A stretch of DNA of 64,000 bases from Flavobacterium dankookense (GCF_004362665.1 NZ_SNXR01000011.1:558001-622000); one strand, 5' to 3'. Shown: positions 52,683 to 63,024, counted from the first letter of the stretch. Notes: generated by a model not told the origin, from the sequence alone. Made by a program: numbers and translations.

Positions 52683-53342
52683 CTATATTTTGTTGATGTA
52701 GTAATTAGGATATTTACTGGCAACAAAGGTAAACTGATTTTTTGATAAGGGTTGATTTGTTTTAAAAGAATTAACAGTCAAAGTCGTTTTTGTACCATTT
52801 TTTCCAATTTCAATAACATTATAGATGTTTTTCGTTTGCGAATCAATACCTAGAAGGATTTCTTTTCTTGAATCTTTAGCGTTTGTAGGAACTAATTTAA
52901 TGTATTGAATTTTTCTGCCTTTAACATCCTGTGTGATGTCCCAAAAATATTTGTATCCTGAATTGAAAAACGTTAGCATCTTGGCTGGAGTAATAGAATT
53001 ATCTCCTTTTTCTTCAATACCTGATATAGTAATTTCTTCATCTTCAGGTACAATGGTGTAATTCTTTTTACCATCAAAGATTTTAGTAATGCCCATAAAA
53101 CTTAGATAATACTTATTTCCATCTAATATTACATTACCCTTACTTTCTTTATTGATGTTTTCTTTACTGTTATACAGAGAATATTTAAAATCAATCACTA
53201 TGTTATCGTAGGATTTGATTTTTGCAGTTACTTGGTCTAATAAATCTTTAGCTTTTTTGTCTTGAGCATTCATCGAAAAGCTCAAAAGAAATACTAAAAC
53301 TAATGATATTACATTTTTCATGTTACTAATTGTTTTGTTCAT
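52683..53342 (-). CDS. lolA: LolA-like outer-membrane lipoprotein carrier protein
   Basis: 219 aa from 53342, or 212 aa from the in-frame ATG at 53321, which starts just after ftsK stops and gives the cleaner signal peptide (MKNVISLVLVFLLSFSMNAQ). The mature part is a LolA fold (DLLDQVTAKIKSYDNIVIDFKYSLYN, later ILLGIDSQTKNIYNVI). It carries lipoproteins across the periplasm. It lies between ftsK and the LptF/G gene, a common flavobacterial order. Confidence 0.85.
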   Translation of the reverse strand: MNKTISNMKNVISLVLVFLLSFSMNAQDKKAKDLLDQVTAKIKSYDNIVIDFKYSLYNSKENINKESKGNVILDGNKYYLSFMGITKIFDGKKNYTIVPEDEEITISGIEEKGDNSITPAKMLTFFNSGYKYFWDITQDVKGRKIQYIKLVPTNAKDSRKEILLGIDSQTKNIYNVIEIGKNGTKTTLTVNSFKTNQPLSKNQFTFVASKYPNYYINKI

Positions 53343-55809
53343 TGTTTAAAAATTGTTCTAAAGAAGACAAATCAGTGATGTTGACACTTCTTGCTTTACT
53401 TCCTTCAAAAGGACCAACAATTCCAGCAGCTTCTAATTGATCTATCAATCTACCTGCACGATTGTAACCCAGTTTCAATTTTCTTTGCAATAATGATGCC
53501 GAACCTTGCTGAGCGGTAACAATTATTTCTGCAGCTTCTCTAAATAAGCTATCTCTATCTGAAATATCATATTCTAAATTAACGCTACTTCCTTCTTCTC
53601 CAACATATTCGGGTAATAAGTAAGCACTTGGATACGCTTTCTGTGCGCCAATATAATCTACAATTTTTTCAACTTCTGGTGTATCAACAAAAGCACATTG
53701 CACACGAACTAAATCATTTCCATTTGAAAATAATAAATCACCACGTCCAATAAGTTGATCTGCACCACCAGTATCAAGAATAGTTCTTGAATCGATTTTT
53801 GATGTTACTCTAAAAGCAATTCTCGCTGGGAAATTTGCCTTAATCATACCCGTAATTACGTTAACAGAAGGTCTTTGTGTAGCGATGATTAAGTGTATTC
53901 CAATAGCACGAGCCAACTGAGCCAAACGAGCAATTGGTGTTTCTACTTCTTTACCTGCTGTCATGATCAAATCGGCAAACTCATCAACTACCAAAACTAT
54001 GTAAGGTAAAAAACGATGACCGTTTTCAGGATTTAATTTACGCGATTTAAACTTTTCATTGTACTCTTTAATGTTGCGAACCATTGCGTCTTTTAATAAA
54101 GAATAGCGATTGTCCATTTCAACACAAAGAGAATTTAAGGTGTTGATTACCTTTGAGTTATCTGTGATTATTGCATCTTCTACATCAGGTAGTTTGGCTA
54201 AATAATGACGTTCAATTTTATTAAACAAAGTAAGTTCCACTTTCTTTGGATCGACCAAAACAAATTTAACTTCTGCTGGATGTTTTTTGTATAATAATGA
54301 AGTTAATACCGCATTCAGTCCAACTGATTTTCCTTGTCCAGTTGCTCCAGCCATTAACAAGTGAGGCATTTTGGCTAAATCAACTACAAAAGTTTCGTTA
54401 GAAATTGTTTTTCCTAAAGCAATAGGAAGTTCCATTTCCGCTTCTTGAAATTTTGCTGAAGAAATAACAGTTCTCATCGGAACCATCGTTGGATTTTTAT
54501 TTGGAACTTCAATACCAATTGTTCCTTTTCCTGGAATAGGAGCAATGATACGAATTCCTAATGCAGCTAACGAAAGTGCAATATCATCTTCTAAGCTTTT
54601 AATTTTTGAAATTCGAATTCCAGCTTCTGGAACGATTTCATACAAAGTAACCGATGGTCCAACTGTTGCTTTTATTTGAGCAATATCAATTTTATAGTTG
54701 CGAAGTGTTTCTACAATTCGATTTTTGTTTTCTTCTAATTCTTCTTGATTGATTGTAATTCCAACGGATGCATAGTCTTTTAGCAAGTCAATTGTTGGGA
54801 ATTTATAATTTGAAAGTTCTAAAGTTGGATCAAATTCACCAAAATCAGCAACTAATTTGGCAGCAAGGTTTTCTTCTACAACATCTTCATCGGCAGCTTT
54901 TTCGATGACAAAATCTTCCTCAATTACTGTTTGAACTGGTTCTGTAACTTGTGAATTTTCCACAACCAAAGTTGGTATTGGAGTAGGAGTTATTGGTTTT
55001 ATAGTTGGTTCTAAGTTAATTTCTGAAGCATGTTCAATGGTTGGTTTTAATGACTCTTTATTGATTTCAAAATTAGATGTAATCAATGTTGGTTCAGGAA
55101 TTTCTTCTTCCTCAACTTCTGCAACAGCAAATTCTTCTAAATTGTATTCCTGTGAAGCTGTTGGTGAAATATTTCCTTTGTTTTCGGTCATATTTTTAAT
55201 ATCATCGCTTATGTCTTTTCGTTTCTTTTCAAAGAACGATTTTATCGAATCAGGAGAAACTTTTATCTTGAAAACAATGTATACAATTATAGAAAATACT
55301 ACTAAAAGTAACGTTCCTATTTTGCCCATATAATCTTGAAAGAACAAGTTCATTTCATAACCAACTGTTCCGCCAAGTTCGGGTAATGAAGTAGCAAAAA
55401 AGCCAAAACAAATGGATAAAATGATTATGGCAAATAAATCCCAAAACCAAGTGTTTTTAAGTTTTTTAAGTGGTAAATCCAATAATAAAAAAGCACCACT
55501 CAGAAAAAATAATTTCACAAAAAGAAATGATGCTGCGCCAAAACCTCTGTAAATAAATAAATCGGAAACATAAGCGCCAAATTTGCCTAACCAATTTCCA
55601 ACAACTTCTTTTCTATCGGTTATATCATTTACAGCACTTTGGTCGTGTTGTCCGTGGATAAAAAATGAAATGAAAGAAAGCAACAAGGCTATTGCCGAAA
55701 TCACCAATACAAAACCCAAAAGTACTCTATATTGTTTAAGTCTGTTGGTGTTTTTGCTTGGGTTTTTATCTTTAGCTTCTGTAGTTTCTTTTTTTACTGT
55801 TTTTGCCAT
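53326..55809 (-). CDS. ftsK: DNA translocase FtsK
   Basis: 827 aa. N-terminal membrane spans (about 30-185), a linker rich in Glu, Pro and Thr, the RecA-like motor with Walker A GATGQGKSVGLN and Walker B VLVVDEFADL, and a C-terminal gamma winged helix (LLQRKLKLGYNRAGRLIDQLE) that binds KOPS-type sequences. It moves DNA during cell division and XerCD dimer resolution. It is followed by lolA with a small overlap or near abutment. Confidence 0.95.
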   Translation of the reverse strand: MAKTVKKETTEAKDKNPSKNTNRLKQYRVLLGFVLVISAIALLLSFISFFIHGQHDQSAVNDITDRKEVVGNWLGKFGAYVSDLFIYRGFGAASFLFVKLFFLSGAFLLLDLPLKKLKNTWFWDLFAIIILSICFGFFATSLPELGGTVGYEMNLFFQDYMGKIGTLLLVVFSIIVYIVFKIKVSPDSIKSFFEKKRKDISDDIKNMTENKGNISPTASQEYNLEEFAVAEVEEEEIPEPTLITSNFEINKESLKPTIEHASEINLEPTIKPITPTPIPTLVVENSQVTEPVQTVIEEDFVIEKAADEDVVEENLAAKLVADFGEFDPTLELSNYKFPTIDLLKDYASVGITINQEELEENKNRIVETLRNYKIDIAQIKATVGPSVTLYEIVPEAGIRISKIKSLEDDIALSLAALGIRIIAPIPGKGTIGIEVPNKNPTMVPMRTVISSAKFQEAEMELPIALGKTISNETFVVDLAKMPHLLMAGATGQGKSVGLNAVLTSLLYKKHPAEVKFVLVDPKKVELTLFNKIERHYLAKLPDVEDAIITDNSKVINTLNSLCVEMDNRYSLLKDAMVRNIKEYNEKFKSRKLNPENGHRFLPYIVLVVDEFADLIMTAGKEVETPIARLAQLARAIGIHLIIATQRPSVNVITGMIKANFPARIAFRVTSKIDSRTILDTGGADQLIGRGDLLFSNGNDLVRVQCAFVDTPEVEKIVDYIGAQKAYPSAYLLPEYVGEEGSSVNLEYDISDRDSLFREAAEIIVTAQQGSASLLQRKLKLGYNRAGRLIDQLEAAGIVGPFEGSKARSVNITDLSSLEQFLNNEQNN

Positions 55810-55852
55810 TAGTACATTTTAATTGCTATAAAAATAGAAATTTAATTGAGAG

Positions 55853-56227
55853 TTACATAAATTTTGGAACATAAATCAATAGTCCAATAGCGATTGCGGC
55901 CATTGCTGAAAATAAAACAGCTCCAGCGGCAATATCTTTAATAAAACCAATTTTATTATGAAATTCAGGATGAATGAAATCGGCCAGTTTTTCTACAGCT
56001 GTATTGAGACTTTCAATGCCTAATACCAATCCAAAAGCAAGTAGTTGCATCATCCATTCTAAACGAGAAATTTCGAAGATAAACCCTGCAATGATGAGTA
56101 ATACAGCAATGGTAGATTGCACCATTACGCTATGTTCAGTCGTAATTAGTTTATAAGCACCTTTAAAAGCAAAGCCAATACTTTTTAATCTTCCGGTAAA
56201 AAACGAGTTGTCTTTTTCGAATTCCAT
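55853..56227 (-). CDS. Diacylglycerol kinase-like integral membrane protein
   Basis: 124 aa with three membrane spans, GLVLGIESLNTAVEKLAD and KDIAAGAVLFSA, the DgkA/undecaprenol kinase signature. The Glu in ESLNTAVE is the expected catalytic and metal-binding residue. It phosphorylates diacylglycerol or undecaprenol in the inner membrane. It lies between ftsK and tpx on the same strand, 10 bp after tpx. Confidence 0.9.
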   Translation of the reverse strand: MEFEKDNSFFTGRLKSIGFAFKGAYKLITTEHSVMVQSTIAVLLIIAGFIFEISRLEWMMQLLAFGLVLGIESLNTAVEKLADFIHPEFHNKIGFIKDIAAGAVLFSAMAAIAIGLLIYVPKFM

Positions 56228-56237
56228 TCCTATGAAA

Positions 56238-56735
56238 TTATAACGAAGCTAGTGCTAATTCATAATTTGGTTCATCAGCAATTTCTGGAACTTGTTCTGT
56301 ATATTTTACAATTCCGTTTTCGTCTAAAACGATAATTACTCTTGAATGCAAACCTGCTAAAACACTATCCGTAATTTCTAAACCATAGTCTTTTCCGAAA
56401 TTTCCAGTATTGAAATCAGACAAATTAACAACGTTTTCTAATCCTTCTGCACCACAAAAACGCTTTTGAGCAAAAGGTAAATCTCTTGAAATACATAACA
56501 CTTTTGTATTCTCCAAAGCACTTGCTTTTGCGTTAAAAGTTCTAACCGAAGTAGCACATGTTCCAGTATCGATACTTGGAAAAATATTTAAAACCAATTT
56601 GCTTCCAGCAAAATCGGCTAACGAAGTTATAGATAAATCGTTTTTTACTAATTGAAATTCTGGTGCTTTTGAACCTACTTTTGGTAATTCACCGTTTGTG
56701 TTTATTGGATTTCCTCCAAGAGTTATTGATGCCAT
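56238..56735 (-). CDS. tpx: Thiol peroxidase
   Basis: 165 aa, the usual Tpx length. The peroxidatic Cys is in FPSIDTGTCATSVRTF and the resolving Cys in LPFAQKRFCGAEGLENV. It reduces peroxides with thioredoxin, mainly alkyl hydroperoxides. Followed directly by the diacylglycerol kinase gene. Confidence 0.95.
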   Translation of the reverse strand: MASITLGGNPINTNGELPKVGSKAPEFQLVKNDLSITSLADFAGSKLVLNIFPSIDTGTCATSVRTFNAKASALENTKVLCISRDLPFAQKRFCGAEGLENVVNLSDFNTGNFGKDYGLEITDSVLAGLHSRVIIVLDENGIVKYTEQVPEIADEPNYELALASL

Positions 56736-56755
56736 TAGAATAAATTTTTAGACAT

Positions 56756-56763
56756 CAAAAGTA
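56756..56763 (-). promoter_or_regulatory. tpx: tpx -7 box
   Basis: TACTTTTG on the - strand fits TAnnTTTG, 21 bp upstream of the tpx ATG. No clear -33 TTG. Confidence 0.4.
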
Positions 56764-56833
56764 TGAATTTTTTTCGAATTATAATTGTGAATTCATTTCA
56801 AATTTTAACATTTATAATTAGGTAAGTTGTATT

Positions 56834-56859
56834 TATATATCGTAATATTGCAATATATA
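56834..56859 (+). promoter_or_regulatory. Probable ArsR operator
   Basis: A 26-bp imperfect palindrome (TATATATCG..., ...TGCAATATATA) ends 13 bp before the arsR ATG. It has the size and AT-rich symmetry of ArsR-family boxes and suits autorepression relieved by arsenite. Confidence 0.55.
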
Positions 56860-56872
56860 AATTTAGATAAAA

Positions 56873-57196
56873 ATGGGAGCTTCAAAATCAGATTCGTTTT
56901 CTGTAGAACATAACGAGATGGCAAGCTTATTTAAAGCGCTTTCGCATCCAGCGAGAATTGCAATTGTAGACTATTTATTAACTGTTGATACTTGTATTTG
57001 TGGTGATATTGTCAACGAATTGCCTCTAGCACAACCGACAATTTCGCAACATTTAAAAGAATTAAAAAACGCTAACATCATCAAAGGAACTATCGAAGGA
57101 ACAGCCATTTGTTACTGCATTAATCCTGATACGATTGATAAAATCGAAAATCACTTTGGTGTAATTCGACATAAACTGAAGAATAAATGTTGTTAA
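56873..57196 (+). CDS. arsR: ArsR-family transcriptional regulator
   Basis: 107 aa winged helix. ALSHPARIAIVDYLL and PLAQPTISQHLKELKNANII are the ArsR HTH. Possible metal-binding Cys are in DTCICGDIV and in ICYC and KCC near the end. It should repress the arsenic genes that follow and release when As(III) binds. First gene of a four-gene + strand operon. Confidence 0.9.
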   Translation: MGASKSDSFSVEHNEMASLFKALSHPARIAIVDYLLTVDTCICGDIVNELPLAQPTISQHLKELKNANIIKGTIEGTAICYCINPDTIDKIENHFGVIRHKLKNKCC

Positions 57197-57231
57197 CTAG
57201 TCACTATTTACTAATCACTTATCACTAAAAA

Positions 57232-57705
57232 ATGAAACTTTCAGAAATAAAAAGTCAGTTAAAAAATCTTACTCAAATTGCATTTCAACTGCCTAATGGC
57301 GAATTGGTTCCAAGCCATTTTCACGTTACCGAAGTGGGCAAAATAACGAAACATTTCATCGATTGCGGTGGCGTTGTTAGAAACGAAGAAGTTGTCAATT
57401 TTCAACTTTGGGAAGCCAACGATTACGATCATAGATTGCATCCTGAAAAATTGGTTCATATCATCGAATTATCGGAAGAAAAACTTCAAATTCCAGATTT
57501 AGAAATCGAAGTCGAATATCAAATGAAGGAAACTATCGGAAAATTTAGCTTGGATTTTGATGGAACTAATTTCCAATTAAAATCAAAATTAACCGATTGT
57601 TTAGCCAAAGATAACTGCGGAATTCCACCAGAAAAATTGAAAACCAAAATAGGCGAGTGGAAGCAAAAGGAAACATCTTGTGCGCCAAATTCAGGTTGTT
57701 GTTAA
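57232..57705 (+). CDS. DUF6428 family protein of the arsenic operon
   Basis: 157 aa, soluble. It begins MKLSEIKSQLKNL and has PSHFHVTEVGKITKHFIDCGG and a Cys-rich tail ending CAPNSGCC. It occurs beside arsR in Bacteroidota. The Cys and His suggest metal or arsenite binding, possibly as a carrier. Function not known. It lies 35 bp after arsR. Confidence 0.75.
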   Translation: MKLSEIKSQLKNLTQIAFQLPNGELVPSHFHVTEVGKITKHFIDCGGVVRNEEVVNFQLWEANDYDHRLHPEKLVHIIELSEEKLQIPDLEIEVEYQMKETIGKFSLDFDGTNFQLKSKLTDCLAKDNCGIPPEKLKTKIGEWKQKETSCAPNSGCC

Positions 57706-57772
57706 GCTTATTTTTTGAAGCTAACCCTGCTTTTCATTACAAGTTTTTGCAAAGAAAACTGTTTTTGTAATC

Positions 57773-57806
57773 AAAAAAAAGAGCTTCCGTTGGTCGCTTT
57801 TTTTTT
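57773..57806 (+). terminator. Hairpin with U tract between DUF6428 gene and phosphatase gene
   Basis: An A-rich left arm ending GAGC pairs with GCT followed by T8 (one G-U wobble), with an 11-nt loop. It could weaken transcription of the downstream pair. Confidence 0.5.
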
Positions 57807-57907
57807 AGAAACAAAAAACTAGTTTTCTTTTACAAAAAGCTTTCCATTGCAATCAGGGCTAGACATCACTCATAATTTTATTTTTTGTACTTAAAAAAAG
57901 AAATAAC

Positions 57908-58519
57908 ATGTTAGAAAATTTATCAAAAACTATTCAATCTTTAACTGAAATAGCAGTATCAAACGAGCGAAAAGAAGTAGTAAACCCTTTAGTTGACTAC
58001 ATTCAAAACAAAGTGAATGCTAACGAAGAAATTCGATTGAACTTCATTTGTACACACAATTCTAGAAGAAGTCACTTATCTCAAATTTGGGCTCAAACAA
58101 TGGCGTTTCATTTCGGAATTCAAAAAGTATTTTGTTATTCTGGAGGAACAGAAGCAACAGCAATGTTTCCAAAAGTGGGCGAAACTTTAGTAAATCAAGG
58201 ATTTGAAATTCAGAAATTAAGCGAAGCACAAAATCCAGTTTACGCCGTGAAATTTGATAAAAATCAGCATTCTATCATTTGTTTTTCCAAAACGTATTTT
58301 GACGATTTTAATCCGAAAAGCAATTTTGGAGCCATCATGACTTGCAATAATGCTGATGAAGGTTGTCCGATGGTTTTTGGTGCAGAAGCAAGATTTCCAA
58401 TAAAATACGATGATCCAAAAGCTTTTGATGGAACTGATTTAATGAATGAGAAATACGCTGAACGCAGTTTGCAAATTGCAAGTGAAATGTATTTTGTGTT
58501 TTCTCAAGTAAAAAAATAA
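57908..58519 (+). CDS. Arsenate reductase-type low-molecular-weight tyrosine phosphatase
   Basis: 203 aa. The P-loop CTHNSRRS is a CX5R catalytic motif (NFICTHNSRRSHLSQIW), preceded by a helical N-terminus of about 45 residues. The family reduces arsenate or dephosphorylates tyrosine; the arsenic context favours arsenate reduction. Directly followed by the arsenite pump gene 4 bp on. Confidence 0.85.
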   Translation: MLENLSKTIQSLTEIAVSNERKEVVNPLVDYIQNKVNANEEIRLNFICTHNSRRSHLSQIWAQTMAFHFGIQKVFCYSGGTEATAMFPKVGETLVNQGFEIQKLSEAQNPVYAVKFDKNQHSIICFSKTYFDDFNPKSNFGAIMTCNNADEGCPMVFGAEARFPIKYDDPKAFDGTDLMNEKYAERSLQIASEMYFVFSQVKK

Positions 58520-58523
58520 TACG

Positions 58524-59555
58524 ATGAAAAAACGATTAGGATTTTTAGACCGATTTCTAACACTTTGGATATTTCTTGCAATGCTAATTGGTGTTTCAAT
58601 TGGTTATTTTATTCCGAATTCAGCCGATTTTATTAATTCGTTTTCTTCTGGAACTACGAATGTTCCATTGGCGATTGGGTTGATTTTGATGATGTATCCG
58701 CCATTAACCAAAATCGATTTTTCTAAAGTGCCTCAAATGTTTGAAAAACCAAAATTACTATCAGCTTCGTTTTTCATCACTTGGATTTTTGGTCCGTTTT
58801 TGATGTTTTTATTAGCTACTTTTTTCTTGAAAGACTATCCCGAATACATGACTGGTTTAATCATTATCGGAATTGCACCTTGCATTGCGATGGTAATTGT
58901 TTGGAACGAACTAGCCGAAGGAAACCGCGAATTAACTGCTGGATTAATCGGAATTAATAGTTTGTTGCAAGTCTTTTTCTTTAGTTTGTATGCCTATTTT
59001 TATTTAGAGATTATGTTGCCATTATTTGGAATTAGAGGATTAGAATTAAATATCACAATTGCCGAAATCGCTCAAACGGTTGGAATTTATTTAGGAATTC
59101 CGTTTGCGTTAGCAGTAATTAGTCGTTTTGCAATTAAAAAATATTTAGGAGATAAATTTTTCAATCAAAAATTCATTCCTTTTGTTTCTCCAATAACTTT
59201 GATTGCTTTACTTTTTACGATTGTAATAATGTTTAGTTTAAAAGGCGAAATGATTGTTGATTTGCCAATGGACGTGGTGCGAGTTGCTATTCCATTAGTA
59301 ATCTTCTTCGCAATTATGTTCTTCCTGATGTTTTTTGTGGCCAAAAAAATTGGAGCTAATTATCGTGATGCTGTTGCGTTATCGTTCACCGCTTCTGGAA
59401 ACAATTTTGAGTTGGCGATTGCTGTTTCCATTGGTGTTTTCGGAATCAATAGCGGACAAGCTTTTGCTGGAGTTATTGGACCTTTAGTAGAAGTTCCAGC
59501 ATTAATTATTTTAGTTAATGTTGCATTTTGGTTGCGGAAGAAATTTTATAATTAA
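58524..59555 (+). CDS. arsB: ACR3-family arsenite efflux permease
   Basis: 343 aa with ten membrane spans. The family segment IIGIAPCIAMVIVWNELAEGNRELTAGL contains the conserved Cys of ACR3 proteins. It exports As(III) produced by the reductase encoded upstream. Its stop overlaps the convergent lgt gene by 4 bp. Confidence 0.9.
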   Translation: MKKRLGFLDRFLTLWIFLAMLIGVSIGYFIPNSADFINSFSSGTTNVPLAIGLILMMYPPLTKIDFSKVPQMFEKPKLLSASFFITWIFGPFLMFLLATFFLKDYPEYMTGLIIIGIAPCIAMVIVWNELAEGNRELTAGLIGINSLLQVFFFSLYAYFYLEIMLPLFGIRGLELNITIAEIAQTVGIYLGIPFALAVISRFAIKKYLGDKFFNQKFIPFVSPITLIALLFTIVIMFSLKGEMIVDLPMDVVRVAIPLVIFFAIMFFLMFFVAKKIGANYRDAVALSFTASGNNFELAIAVSIGVFGINSGQAFAGVIGPLVEVPALIILVNVAFWLRKKFYN

Positions 59556-60460
59556 ACTTCAACTGGTTTTTCGGCAACAAAAATGTAATAAATTCCAACT
59601 AAAATAAATGGAATACTTAACCATTGACCTGTTGATAATAGACCGAAAGTTTCCTCAATTCCTCCTTGACTTTCTTTTACAAATTCTACTAAAAATCGAA
59701 CAGACCAAAGCATAACTAAGAAATAACCGAAAATCAATCCGTGTTTTTCACGAGTATCTGTTTTCCAGTATAAAAGAAAAAGAATCAGAAAAACGATTAC
59801 ATAACCAAATGCTTCATAAAGTTGTGCAGGATGTTTTGCGGGAATATTTTCTAACAAAGCAGAAAAACTTGGATTAATTGCAATAGCGGAATAAGCATCG
59901 TTAACATTGTTTATTTTAGTTAGCGTCACAGCTTCAGCAGCGGAATAATTGTCTCTAATGAATTTCACTCCAAAAGATGAATCCGTCGGTTTTCCTATAA
60001 TTTCTGAATTGAAAAAATTTCCTAATCTAACAAATATTGCTCCACATGCTACTGGAATTACAACTCTATCTAACATCCAAAGTATTGGTCGTTTGATAAC
60101 TTTTTTGCAATAGAAATAAACGGCTATAATGATGGCAATTGCTGCTCCATGACTTGCTAATCCTCTAAAACCTGTAAATTCAAACCCATTTTCAAAAGAA
60201 AAAGGCAACAATATTTCTGAAAGATGATTTCTGTAATATTCCCAATCGTAGAAAAAGACATGTCCTAATCGAGCGCCAAGTAAAGTAGCAATTACTGTCC
60301 AAATGAATAAAGTATCTAATTTATCTAGAGATTCATTTTCTCTTTGATAAATATGTTTCATGATATACCAACCAAGTCCGAAAGCAATAACGAACATTAA
60401 ACTATAATATCGTATGGTAAAAAAACCTATATCTATTCCTTCAGATGGATTCCAAATCAT
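59552..60460 (-). CDS. lgt: Prolipoprotein diacylglyceryl transferase
   Basis: 302 aa, seven membrane spans. LGARLGHVFFYDWEYY, RGLASHGAAIAI and FVRLGNFFNSEIIGKPT are Lgt signatures, with the catalytic His and Arg in place. It attaches diacylglycerol to lipoprotein signal Cys. Convergent with arsB, 4-bp overlap. Confidence 0.95.
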   Translation of the reverse strand: MIWNPSEGIDIGFFTIRYYSLMFVIAFGLGWYIMKHIYQRENESLDKLDTLFIWTVIATLLGARLGHVFFYDWEYYRNHLSEILLPFSFENGFEFTGFRGLASHGAAIAIIIAVYFYCKKVIKRPILWMLDRVVIPVACGAIFVRLGNFFNSEIIGKPTDSSFGVKFIRDNYSAAEAVTLTKINNVNDAYSAIAINPSFSALLENIPAKHPAQLYEAFGYVIVFLILFLLYWKTDTREKHGLIFGYFLVMLWSVRFLVEFVKESQGGIEETFGLLSTGQWLSIPFILVGIYYIFVAEKPVEV

Positions 60461-60531
60461 GTCGTGATTATTTATTGTTTTAGGGATTTCAAAAATAATA
60501 ATATAAATCAGATTATTAACAAGTTTAAGTT

Positions 60532-60786
60532 TTATTTATGGTTACATTTTTTCTCAGGAACAGGATCATAGCCGCTTTTTCCCCAAGGATGGCAACTTAA
60601 AATTCGTTTTGTTCCAAGATAGAAACCATAAAACAATCCATGAATTTGTAAGCTTTGAACAAAATAAGTCGAACACGATGGTTCAAATCTACATTTCATT
60701 GGTAGCAAAGGCGAAAGCACTATTTTATAAAAATAAATTAGAAATAGGAAAGGAGTAATAGCTATTTTTTTTAGTGAAATTTTCAC
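60532..60786 (-). CDS. yidD: YidD membrane protein insertion factor
   Basis: 84 aa. An amphipathic N-terminus and the motif CRFEPSCSTYFVQSLQIHG then CHPWGKSGYDPVP are typical YidD. It helps insertion of membrane proteins with YidC. It lies 18 bp downstream of cysS. Confidence 0.92.
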   Translation of the reverse strand: MKISLKKIAITPFLFLIYFYKIVLSPLLPMKCRFEPSCSTYFVQSLQIHGLFYGFYLGTKRILSCHPWGKSGYDPVPEKKCNHK

Positions 60787-60804
60787 CTGATTTCTAATTT
60801 GAAA

Positions 60805-62289
60805 TTATTGAAAACTGAAACTTGTTCCTTCTTTTCCGTCTTTCAGTTGAATTCCTAAAGCTAAAAGTTGATCTCTAATTTGGTCTGACAAAGCAAAGTT
60901 TTTATTGGCTCTAGCTTCATTTCTCATGCTAATTAACATTTCGATTACACTTGCTAATTTATCTGAGTTGTTTGCTGTTGCTTTTTCATTTTTAATTCCC
61001 AAAACATCGAAAATAAATTCATTTAAAGTCTTAGAAAGTAAATCTAAATCTTCTTTGTTTAAAGTTTCTTTTCCGTCATTTACGATATTTACAAAACGAA
61101 TTCCTTCAAATAAATTGGCAATAAGAACTGGTGTATTGAAATCGTCATTCATGGCGTCATAGCAATTTTTTCTCCATGATGAAATATCAATTGTTGAGTT
61201 TGCACTTGGTTGGATTGATTTTAGAACTTCTATTCCTTCCATTAATCGATTAAATCCTTTTTCTGAAGCCACCATTGCATCATTAGAAATATCTAAAACA
61301 CTGCGATAATGTGCTTGTAGAAAGCAAAAACGAACTATTGATGGATGAAATTCTTTTTCGAAAAAGTCATTTTTTCCTTCGATTAATTCTAATGGTAAAA
61401 TATAATTTCCAGTTGACTTACTCATTCGTTGTCCGTTCATTGTGAGCATGTTAGTATGCATCCAATAATTAACCGGTGAATGATTGTTGCAAGCTTTTCC
61501 TTGTGCTATTTCACATTCGTGATGAGGAAACTTTAAATCCATTCCACCGCCGTGAATATCAAAAGTTTCGCCTAGATATTTTGTACTCATTGCAGTACAT
61601 TCTAAATGCCAACCAGGAAAACCTTCGCCCCAAGGTGAGTTCCAACGCATGATGTGTGCTGGAGAAGCATTTTTCCACAGTGCAAAATCTTGAGGGTTTT
61701 TCTTTTCGTCTTGTCCATCAAGATCTCGAGTTTGAGCAAAAAGTTCTTCGATATTTCGATTGCTTAGTTCTCCATAATTCAAACCACGTTTATTGTATTC
61801 GATTACATCAAAATAAACAGAACCATTACTTACATAAGCAAAACCTTTCTCAACTAATTTTTGAATAAGTTCAATTTGCTCGATGATATGTCCAGTTGCA
61901 GTTGGCTCAATAGTTGGTGGAAGAAAATTGAAAGTGTCAAGCACTTTATGGAAATCTACTGTATATTTTTGAACCACTTCCATTGGTTCTAATTTTTCAA
62001 GACGCGATTGTTTAACAAATCTATCATTTTCAACATCGCCATCATCGGTTAAATGTCCAGCGTCTGTGATATTTCTAACATAACGAACTTTATAATCAAG
62101 ATGAAGAAAATAGCGGTAAATCATATCAAAAGACATAAAAGTTCTAACATTTCCTAGGTGAACGTTGCTATAAACCGTTGGTCCACAAACATACATTCCA
62201 ATATTTCCTTTGTGAATAGGAGTAAAGGTTTCTTTTTTGCCAGAAATTGTATTATAAATTTCTAAAGATTGTTTATCGTATGTTTGCAT
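60805..62289 (-). CDS. cysS: Cysteinyl-tRNA synthetase
   Basis: 494 aa. [17 protein letters not shown] (HIGH-type), [19 protein letters not shown] and RMSKSTGN are class I CysRS motifs, with a zinc site formed by Cys29-type, Cys, His and Cys residues. It charges tRNA-Cys. Next gene yidD is 18 bp on. Confidence 0.97.
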   Translation of the reverse strand: MQTYDKQSLEIYNTISGKKETFTPIHKGNIGMYVCGPTVYSNVHLGNVRTFMSFDMIYRYFLHLDYKVRYVRNITDAGHLTDDGDVENDRFVKQSRLEKLEPMEVVQKYTVDFHKVLDTFNFLPPTIEPTATGHIIEQIELIQKLVEKGFAYVSNGSVYFDVIEYNKRGLNYGELSNRNIEELFAQTRDLDGQDEKKNPQDFALWKNASPAHIMRWNSPWGEGFPGWHLECTAMSTKYLGETFDIHGGGMDLKFPHHECEIAQGKACNNHSPVNYWMHTNMLTMNGQRMSKSTGNYILPLELIEGKNDFFEKEFHPSIVRFCFLQAHYRSVLDISNDAMVASEKGFNRLMEGIEVLKSIQPSANSTIDISSWRKNCYDAMNDDFNTPVLIANLFEGIRFVNIVNDGKETLNKEDLDLLSKTLNEFIFDVLGIKNEKATANNSDKLASVIEMLISMRNEARANKNFALSDQIRDQLLALGIQLKDGKEGTSFSFQ

Positions 62290-62313
62290 TTGTAGATTAT
62301 TTAAAACTTAAGA

Positions 62314-62985
62314 TTAAAAAGAAGTGTCTAATTTGATATAGTCTAAAAATTCACGACGTGTTTGTTCGTCTTTAAATTTTCCGCCAAATTCTGAGGTTAC
62401 CGTACTGCTTTCAATATCGCGAATTCCTCTCGAGTTTACACACAGATGTTTAGCATCAATTACACAAGCCACATCTTCAGTATTTAATACTTTTTGTAAT
62501 TCTTGGACAATTTGCATCGTTAATCGTTCTTGGACTTGAGGTCTTTTGGCAAAATAGTCAACAATTCTATTCATTTTAGAAAGTCCAACTACAGTTCCAT
62601 TTGAAATGTAAGCCACGTGAGCACGACCAACAATTGGAAGTAAATGATGTTCGCATGTTGAATATAGAGTGATGTTTTTTTCGACCAACATTTCACCATA
62701 TTTATAATTATTTGCAAAAGTAGAAGAACTTGGTTTTTTGTTAGGATTTAAACCTCCAAATATCTCTTTTACAAACATTTTTGCTACTCTATTTGGAGTT
62801 CCTTTTAAGCTATCATCTGACAAATCCATACCTAATGTTAAAAGTATGTTTTCGACATCTTTTTTTATTAGTTCAATTTTTTTATCATCAGTAATATCAA
62901 AAGCATCTTTTCTTACAGGATTATTTGCACTTGTTGCGATGTGATTTTCACCAATTTCGTCTTGTGAATCGTTATGATTTATCAT
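62314..62985 (-). CDS. folE: GTP cyclohydrolase I
   Basis: 223 aa. STCEHHLLPIVGRAHVAYI, KMNRIVDYFAKRPQVQERL and KHLCVNSRGI hold the zinc Cys and His residues and catalytic His. It makes dihydroneopterin triphosphate for folate. An N-terminal extension of about 30 residues is not in the core fold. A TATCTTTG promoter box is upstream. Confidence 0.96.
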   Translation of the reverse strand: MINHNDSQDEIGENHIATSANNPVRKDAFDITDDKKIELIKKDVENILLTLGMDLSDDSLKGTPNRVAKMFVKEIFGGLNPNKKPSSSTFANNYKYGEMLVEKNITLYSTCEHHLLPIVGRAHVAYISNGTVVGLSKMNRIVDYFAKRPQVQERLTMQIVQELQKVLNTEDVACVIDAKHLCVNSRGIRDIESSTVTSEFGGKFKDEQTRREFLDYIKLDTSF

Positions 62986-63024
62986 TTAAAACTATAATAT
63001 TATTGGGATTATTTAATAAAGGTG

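Noticed and set aside
59552..59555. Overlap of arsB and lgt as a frameshift sign
   Set aside because: The genes are convergent, both have complete C-termini and the 4-bp overlap is ordinary.
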